From contig NC_009901.1 of NCBI RefSeq assembly GCF_000018285.1, positions 2,355,001-2,419,000 on the forward strand: 64,000 nucleotides of DNA, in the 5' to 3' direction. A program made the translations under genes and the position numbers. The notes beneath the pieces were generated by a model. It had not been told where the DNA came from and ran no database searches. It was given only the letters and a program-made list of their open reading frames with translations. Positions 57,787-64,000 of this stretch are shown piece by piece. Source of the stretch: Shewanella pealeana ATCC 700345 (GTDB lineage Bacteria > Pseudomonadota > Gammaproteobacteria > Enterobacterales > Shewanellaceae). Every line of letters begins with the position of its first letter. Positions within the stretch are counted from its first letter, which is position 1.

Positions 57787-57824
57787 AAAAGGGCTAGTTC
57801 AGTACAATGACTGAGCTAGCCCTT
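57787..57824 (-). terminator. Terminator after can
   Basis: Read on the minus strand, AAGGGCTAGCTCAGT/ACTGAACTAGCCCTT is a 15-bp imperfect stem followed by TTTTCTC. Confidence 0.82.
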
Positions 57825-57851
57825 AATAAGTTGCATTGAGTTAATAGCGTC

Positions 57852-58466
57852 TTAGCTATTTTCTTTTTCCGTATCTTTGTTTACGGTAACATCTAAATCG
57901 GAGAGTAAACCGTTCTCTACGCTATAAATCCAACCATGAATGGCAACATCTTGACCACGAGCCCAAGCCTCTTGAACTATGGTGGTATCGGTGACATTTG
58001 CTACTTGTTCCATGACATTTAATTCGCATAAACGGTCGAAACGCTCAGACTCATCCATATTGTCAAGATCGGCTCTATGTAAGCGATAAATGTCACGAAT
58101 ATGACCGAGCCAGTTATCGATAAGGCCAAGTCGCTCTTTCCCCATCGAGGCTTTAATTCCACCACAGCCGTAGTGCCCAACAACCATGATGTGCTTAACT
58201 TTTAGCACCTCAACGGCATACTGGAGAACAGATAAACAGTTTAAATCGGTATGGATAACCATATTGGCAATGTTTCGATGAACAAATACTTCGCCTGGCA
58301 TCAAATCAATGATTTGATTAGAAGGGACTCGACTATCAGAGCAACCTATCCAGAGGTATTCAGGACTCTGTTGCTTAGCGAGCTGTTCGAAGAATTGAGG
58401 ATCTTCTTCTAAGATCCGGCCTGCCCAACGGCGATTATTTTCAAAAAGCGGTTTTAGTAGTTTCAT
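57852..58466 (-). CDS. can: Beta-carbonic anhydrase
   Basis: A 204-residue enzyme that interconverts carbon dioxide and bicarbonate. The zinc ligands Cys42, His98 and Cys101 and the Asp44-Arg46 dyad ([17 protein letters not shown]) are at the same numbers as in E. coli Can. It is shorter than E. coli Can (220) at the C terminus. It stands alone with its own terminator. Perfect inverted repeats lie in the upstream region. Confidence 0.96.
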   Translation of the reverse strand: MKLLKPLFENNRRWAGRILEEDPQFFEQLAKQQSPEYLWIGCSDSRVPSNQIIDLMPGEVFVHRNIANMVIHTDLNCLSVLQYAVEVLKVKHIMVVGHYGCGGIKASMGKERLGLIDNWLGHIRDIYRLHRADLDNMDESERFDRLCELNVMEQVANVTDTTIVQEAWARGQDVAIHGWIYSVENGLLSDLDVTVNKDTEKENS

Positions 58467-58507
58467 TCTGCTCTTATATTCGGTCAGTTAAGAAAATCTC
58501 AATACAG

Positions 58508-58532
58508 GCTAAGTTTATCACTGAAACTTAGC
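58508..58532. promoter_or_regulatory. Inverted repeat upstream of can
   Basis: GCTAAGTTT and AAACTTAGC form a perfect 9-bp dyad with a 7-base loop, 42-66 bases before the can start. It may be an operator or an RNA hairpin in the leader. Confidence 0.4.
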
Positions 58533-58710
58533 TCTGCTGGTCTATTCAGTACTATAGAGAAGTAATCTTAAATGTTTGTTAAAAGTGTTGCCGCCAAGTT
58601 GTCTGTGTTACGAGTCAACTCTGCAGTAATCTTTGTGCTTAGGCTGACTAAGAAATGTCGAAATGAGACTAAGCACAGAGTGGGAGCGAACTTTGCTCAT
58701 TTTTAAATAA

Positions 58711-59565
58711 TTAATGATGTGCAGCTAAAAATTGACCTAGTTGTTGATTGACGAACTCAGCTTGTTCTAATGTCGATATGTGTCCACATTCTGGAATATG
58801 CACATATTGACTCGCATCAATAGCGTCGTGCATTAGATATCCTTCGAGTACGGTACGCGCTTTGTCTTCAACCCCAGTCATGATTAAGCAGGGAAGAGTA
58901 AGTAAATGGACATCATCCATGGTATCTCGACGACCAAAAATCATTCTGCCCATTTGATAAAGGGTGTCGACGTTGCTGCTATCAAAATGATTGAGCTTTT
59001 TCTTGAATAGCTCAACTAGGTTTGGATTAGGCTGAGTTGCAAAAAAGAGTGGCGTGATGGTATCGATGATTTTAGCTGAGACGCTTTGCTCTGCCTTTAT
59101 CACATCCAGCATGGCATAATATTTATCACGGGTGATCTCAGGCTCATAACCGATAAAGCTTCCCAGCATGACGAGGCTTTGCACTCGTTCTGGTGCCTTA
59201 AGAGCAAGCTCTGCGCCCCACATAGCGCCGACTGATAGACCAATTACTGAGAATTTCTCTATGTTCAGTGCATCCATAAGCTCAAGCATATTATTGGCGA
59301 TATCACGTAGGTTACGGCAGCTAGCGGGTAATGAGCCGGAAAAACCGTGGCCCCAAAGTTCTGGAACAATACAGCGGTAACTTTGGCTTAAGTGTTCGAT
59401 CTGAGGCGCCCATATCTCACTATCCCAGAGGTAACTATGACCCATTAATAAGACTGGACCTTGTCCAATGTCTAGGTAACTGAGTGTGCTGCCTTCAATG
59501 ATTAGCTCTTTTCTATTCGATGCAAGAGTTGCTGCAAAATTCGTTGTTATTTCGGTTATGTTCAC
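58711..59565 (-). CDS. Alpha/beta hydrolase
   Basis: 284 residues of the alpha/beta hydrolase fold. The nucleophile elbow is GLSVG (Ser111), the oxyanion region GHSYLWDSEIW, and the catalytic Asp/His lie in TGVEDKART and IPECGHIST. It resembles the 3-oxoadipate enol-lactonase/haloperoxidase-like subgroup. Specific substrate cannot be told. It is followed by 145 bases with further inverted repeats before the can leader. Own operon or with upstream genes unclear. Confidence 0.85.
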   Translation of the reverse strand: MNITEITTNFAATLASNRKELIIEGSTLSYLDIGQGPVLLMGHSYLWDSEIWAPQIEHLSQSYRCIVPELWGHGFSGSLPASCRNLRDIANNMLELMDALNIEKFSVIGLSVGAMWGAELALKAPERVQSLVMLGSFIGYEPEITRDKYYAMLDVIKAEQSVSAKIIDTITPLFFATQPNPNLVELFKKKLNHFDSSNVDTLYQMGRMIFGRRDTMDDVHLLTLPCLIMTGVEDKARTVLEGYLMHDAIDASQYVHIPECGHISTLEQAEFVNQQLGQFLAAHH

Positions 59566-59613
59566 AGTGTTATCTCTAAATATTTGTGAAGAAATTTGGT
59601 AGTAGAGTGGCCG

Positions 59614-61807
<2,194 letters not shown>

Positions 61808-61941
61808 TGTGGCATTGCTTTTAAGTCGGCTCAAGAGCGAACTAACACCACAAGGTGTTTGTTGAATGTTATTCAATAGCTTTTGCAGTCATGGAGCATA
61901 TTTTCATCAGAACTAGAAATGACTATTATGCAGTTACAAGG

Positions 61942-62451
61942 CTATAGCATGACAGAGAAGATAACGTCTTTACCAGCTTCTACGTTACCTTGCTTCTTGT
62001 CTAATCCTTGTATGTCTTCCATATTGGCGATGAGTACAGGCGTCAATAGGCTATCGGCATGCTCAGTTAAATAATCAAGATCGAATTCCAAAATCGGGTC
62101 GCCAACCTTTACTTCTTGGCCCTCTTCGGCAAGGCGTTTAAACCCATTCCCTCTGAGTTCAACAGTGCCAATACCAAAGTGAACAAATATCTCAAGACCT
62201 TGATTAGATTCGATACTAAATGCGTGATTGGTCTCAAATATTTTCCCGATTGTGCCATCAATTGGAGCTAGAATGAGTTGACCTTTTGGCGCGATGGCTA
62301 AACCGTCACCGACAATTTTCTCGGAAAAAACGGCGTCGGGTACTTTTTCAACGGCAATAATTTTGCCGGAAACGGGGGCATAGACATTCACTACGCCGGC
62401 GATATCTGTTTGTCCTGAAATTAGGCGTCTAATGCGGCTTAAAAATCCCAT
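61942..62451 (-). CDS. crr: PTS glucose-specific EIIA component
   Basis: 169 residues, the same as E. coli EIIA-Glc. The phosphorylated His91 is in IFVHFGIGTVEL and the helper His76 in FETNHAFSI. It accepts phosphate from HPr and controls adenylate cyclase and inducer exclusion. It follows ptsI by 65 bases. No clear terminator is seen behind it. Confidence 0.96.
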   Translation of the reverse strand: MGFLSRIRRLISGQTDIAGVVNVYAPVSGKIIAVEKVPDAVFSEKIVGDGLAIAPKGQLILAPIDGTIGKIFETNHAFSIESNQGLEIFVHFGIGTVELRGNGFKRLAEEGQEVKVGDPILEFDLDYLTEHADSLLTPVLIANMEDIQGLDKKQGNVEAGKDVIFSVML

Positions 62452-62515
62452 CTATCTTGTGCCTCTTAGGTATGTTGATTTGTATTTGATAAAGGCTATA
62501 GCCATTATATCGAGA

Positions 62516-64000
62516 TCAGTTGAGACCATTAATGTAAATATTTAATTCTTCGATTCTTTTTATTTTAATTGCATGTTTCGCAAGTGCTAGACAGGTTTGA
62601 TAACTTATATCACGGATTGCAGATTTTACCTCTAACAATGAACTTAAATTAACGCTTAGCTCATCGATCCCCATACCTACTAGTAAAGGAGCAACTTTAG
62701 GCTCGCTGGCTAATTCTCCGCAGAGTGAAACCTTGACTTGGTGTTGCTGAGCAAGATCTATCGTTGTTTTAATAAGGTGCAATACTGCTGGTGAAAGCGA
62801 AGGGTACTCGCTTGTGAGTGAAGGATTTGTCCGATCCGCAGCCATAGTGTACTGGGTGAGATCGTTGGTGCCTATACTGATAAAATCCAGTTGCGGTAGC
62901 ATGGATTCAAGGTTTAGTACTGCTGCCGGCGTCTCTACGACTATGCCATAGCTTAACTGTCCGAAGCCTTTTTCTTCCTCAATTAGCTGGAGCTTACAGG
63001 CCTCAATTAAGTCAAATAATGCTTCTAGCTCTTCGACCTGATTGATCATTGGGAACATCAGTCGGATTGGGCCATGATTTGCTGCCCGTAAAATAGCTTT
63101 CACTTGGGTGATAAAAAGTTGAGGATTGGCCAAACTATAGCGAATACCTCTCATGCCTAATGCGGGATTGTCTTCTACCAGTGGCGTTAAGCAAGGTAGC
63201 TCTTTATCTGCGCCGACATCTAAGGTTCGTATGGTAAAGGTTTTTCCAGCCATTAAATGCAGCGCATCACAATAGAAGTGATACTGGGTTTTCTCATCAG
63301 GAAGGATACTGGTGTTCATTAACATAAATTCAGTACGAAACAGACCAATTCCCTCCGCACCTACATCGGCCAAATGGCTAATTTCATTTAAGCTACCAAC
63401 GTTTGCCAATAATGAAACCTGATGAGCGTCTAAAGTCTCAGTAGGTAGATCTTTAAGGGTCAATAACTGTTGCTTACGTTCAATATCTTGTTGCTGCAGC
63501 CTATATAGTTGAGCTAGATGTTCAGGACTTGGCTTAATGACGAGCTCACCTTCGATAGCGTTAAGAACAACTTGGGTACCATTTTTGATCTGCTCGCCGT
63601 CAAATTGGCAACTAAGCAACGCAGGGATCCCTGCACTTCGAGCTAGAATGGCTGTATGACTCGTTATGCCACCAGTATTGAGCACTAAGCCCTTAATATG
63701 CTTAAGAGGCAACATGGCAAACTCTGCTGGTGTTAAGTCATGAGCGAAGATAATGGTATCTTGATTTAGCTGGCTTAAGTCCAGATGTTGGGCGCCGTGT
63801 AAGCGCGCGATAAGGCGGCTACTCAAGCACAATATATCTTCGGCTCGATTGGCTAAATAGGGATCATCTAACTGCTCTAATTCTGATGCTTGATAAGTAA
63901 AGATCCGCTCAATGGCCGCAGCTGCTCTGATCTGTAACTTTGAGATAGCGTCTTTAATTTGGGCTAGCAATTCTTCATCATCGAGAATGAGGATGTCTGC
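62516..64000 (-). CDS. ptsI: PTS enzyme I, 5' part outside the window
   Basis: About 495 C-terminal residues of a roughly 570-residue protein; the frame is open at the window edge (ADILILDDEELLAQIKD). The phosphorylation His is in NTGGITSHTAILARS. The PEP-binding domain shows GIGLFRTEFMLM, the MLP/MFPM region, SIGTNDLTQYTMAADR and the cysteine in VSLCGELAS. It takes phosphate from PEP and passes it to HPr. ptsH is expected just outside. Confidence 0.95.
   Translation of the reverse strand, partial: ADILILDDEELLAQIKDAISKLQIRAAAAIERIFTYQASELEQLDDPYLANRAEDILCLSSRLIARLHGAQHLDLSQLNQDTIIFAHDLTPAEFAMLPLKHIKGLVLNTGGITSHTAILARSAGIPALLSCQFDGEQIKNGTQVVLNAIEGELVIKPSPEHLAQLYRLQQQDIERKQQLLTLKDLPTETLDAHQVSLLANVGSLNEISHLADVGAEGIGLFRTEFMLMNTSILPDEKTQYHFYCDALHLMAGKTFTIRTLDVGADKELPCLTPLVEDNPALGMRGIRYSLANPQLFITQVKAILRAANHGPIRLMFPMINQVEELEALFDLIEACKLQLIEEEKGFGQLSYGIVVETPAAVLNLESMLPQLDFISIGTNDLTQYTMAADRTNPSLTSEYPSLSPAVLHLIKTTIDLAQQHQVKVSLCGELASEPKVAPLLVGMGIDELSVNLSSLLEVKSAIRDISYQTCLALAKHAIKIKRIEELNIYINGLN

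Noticed and set aside
61808..61876. A longer N terminus for the Spx/ArsC-like protein
   Set aside because: It would need an ATT start and adds residues with no match to the family, which begins just before the TLFGIKNCDT strand.

Overview
The window looks like a chromosomal segment of a gammaproteobacterium of the genus Shewanella, or a very close relative. Gene content and order match known Shewanella and Escherichia coli neighbourhoods: pyrD-zapC-rlmL-uup, rmf-fabA-lonH, uvrY-uvrC-pgsA followed by tRNA Gly-Cys-Leu, uraA-DUF2066-hda, arsC-bepA-tusA-perM, gcvR-bcp facing dapA-bamC, and ptsI-crr. A GDH-180 type glutamate dehydrogenase, a DUF3466 protein, an MSHA-type pilin and a kdsB locus with a kdnB relic also fit Shewanella. 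The assignment rests on recognition of proteins and gene order, not on a database search.

Layout. 1-2.9 kb: 3' end of a Ycf48-like gene and an MMPL/RND exporter. 3.1-9.8 kb: NAD-glutamate dehydrogenase, pyrD and zapC. 10.1-11.8 kb: a cyclophilin lipoprotein, then a minus-strand array of four initiator tRNA genes at an exact 117-bp period, flanked by two decayed copies. 12-18.5 kb: rlmL, a thioredoxin-fold protein, uup, DUF3466 and the short gene rmf. 18.7-21 kb: fabA with a FabR-type operator, and lonH. 21.2-25.1 kb: tRNA-Ser, uvrY, uvrC, pgsA and tRNA Gly-Cys-Leu, followed to 25.6 kb by three tandem units, each with the 3' half of tRNA-Leu and most with a terminator. 25.6-28.9 kb: a pilin, an L,D-transpeptidase, MepK and ribosomal protein L25. 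28.9-33.7 kb: the stress operon prkA-yeaH-spoVR. 33.9-38.5 kb: sodB, grxD, uraA, a DUF2066 protein and hda. 38.6-44.5 kb: a novel-looking HExxH lipoprotein, DUF2069, an ArsC-like protein, bepA, a TusA-like protein and perM. 44.5-48 kb: a highly structured intergenic region, argP/argO, and a complete IS3-family element inserted exactly at the bcp stop codon. 48-55.8 kb: bcp, gcvR, dapA, bamC and an RND efflux pair. 55.9-58.5 kb: DUF2897, kdsB, a ruined kdnB-like gene carrying a TA-flanked MITE, and carbonic anhydrase. 58.7-64 kb: a hydrolase, an M15 peptidase, dapE, a Spx/ArsC-like protein, crr and partial ptsI.

How the genes relate. Most are housekeeping: central nitrogen and pyrimidine metabolism, division, rRNA modification, unsaturated fatty acid synthesis, DNA repair, peptidoglycan remodelling, outer-membrane assembly, lysine/DAP synthesis and sugar phosphotransfer. 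No phage, defence island or CRISPR array is visible.

The unusual material lies between genes. It comprises decayed tRNA copies at two loci (resembling in principle the distal repeats of the E. coli tyrT operon), a solo IS terminus, a TA-target MITE, palindromic repeats after terminators, two adjacent predicted three-way-junction structures downstream of perM, and the kdnB relic. The relic suggests that this strain may have lost 8-amino-Kdo synthesis, unless intact genes lie elsewhere.
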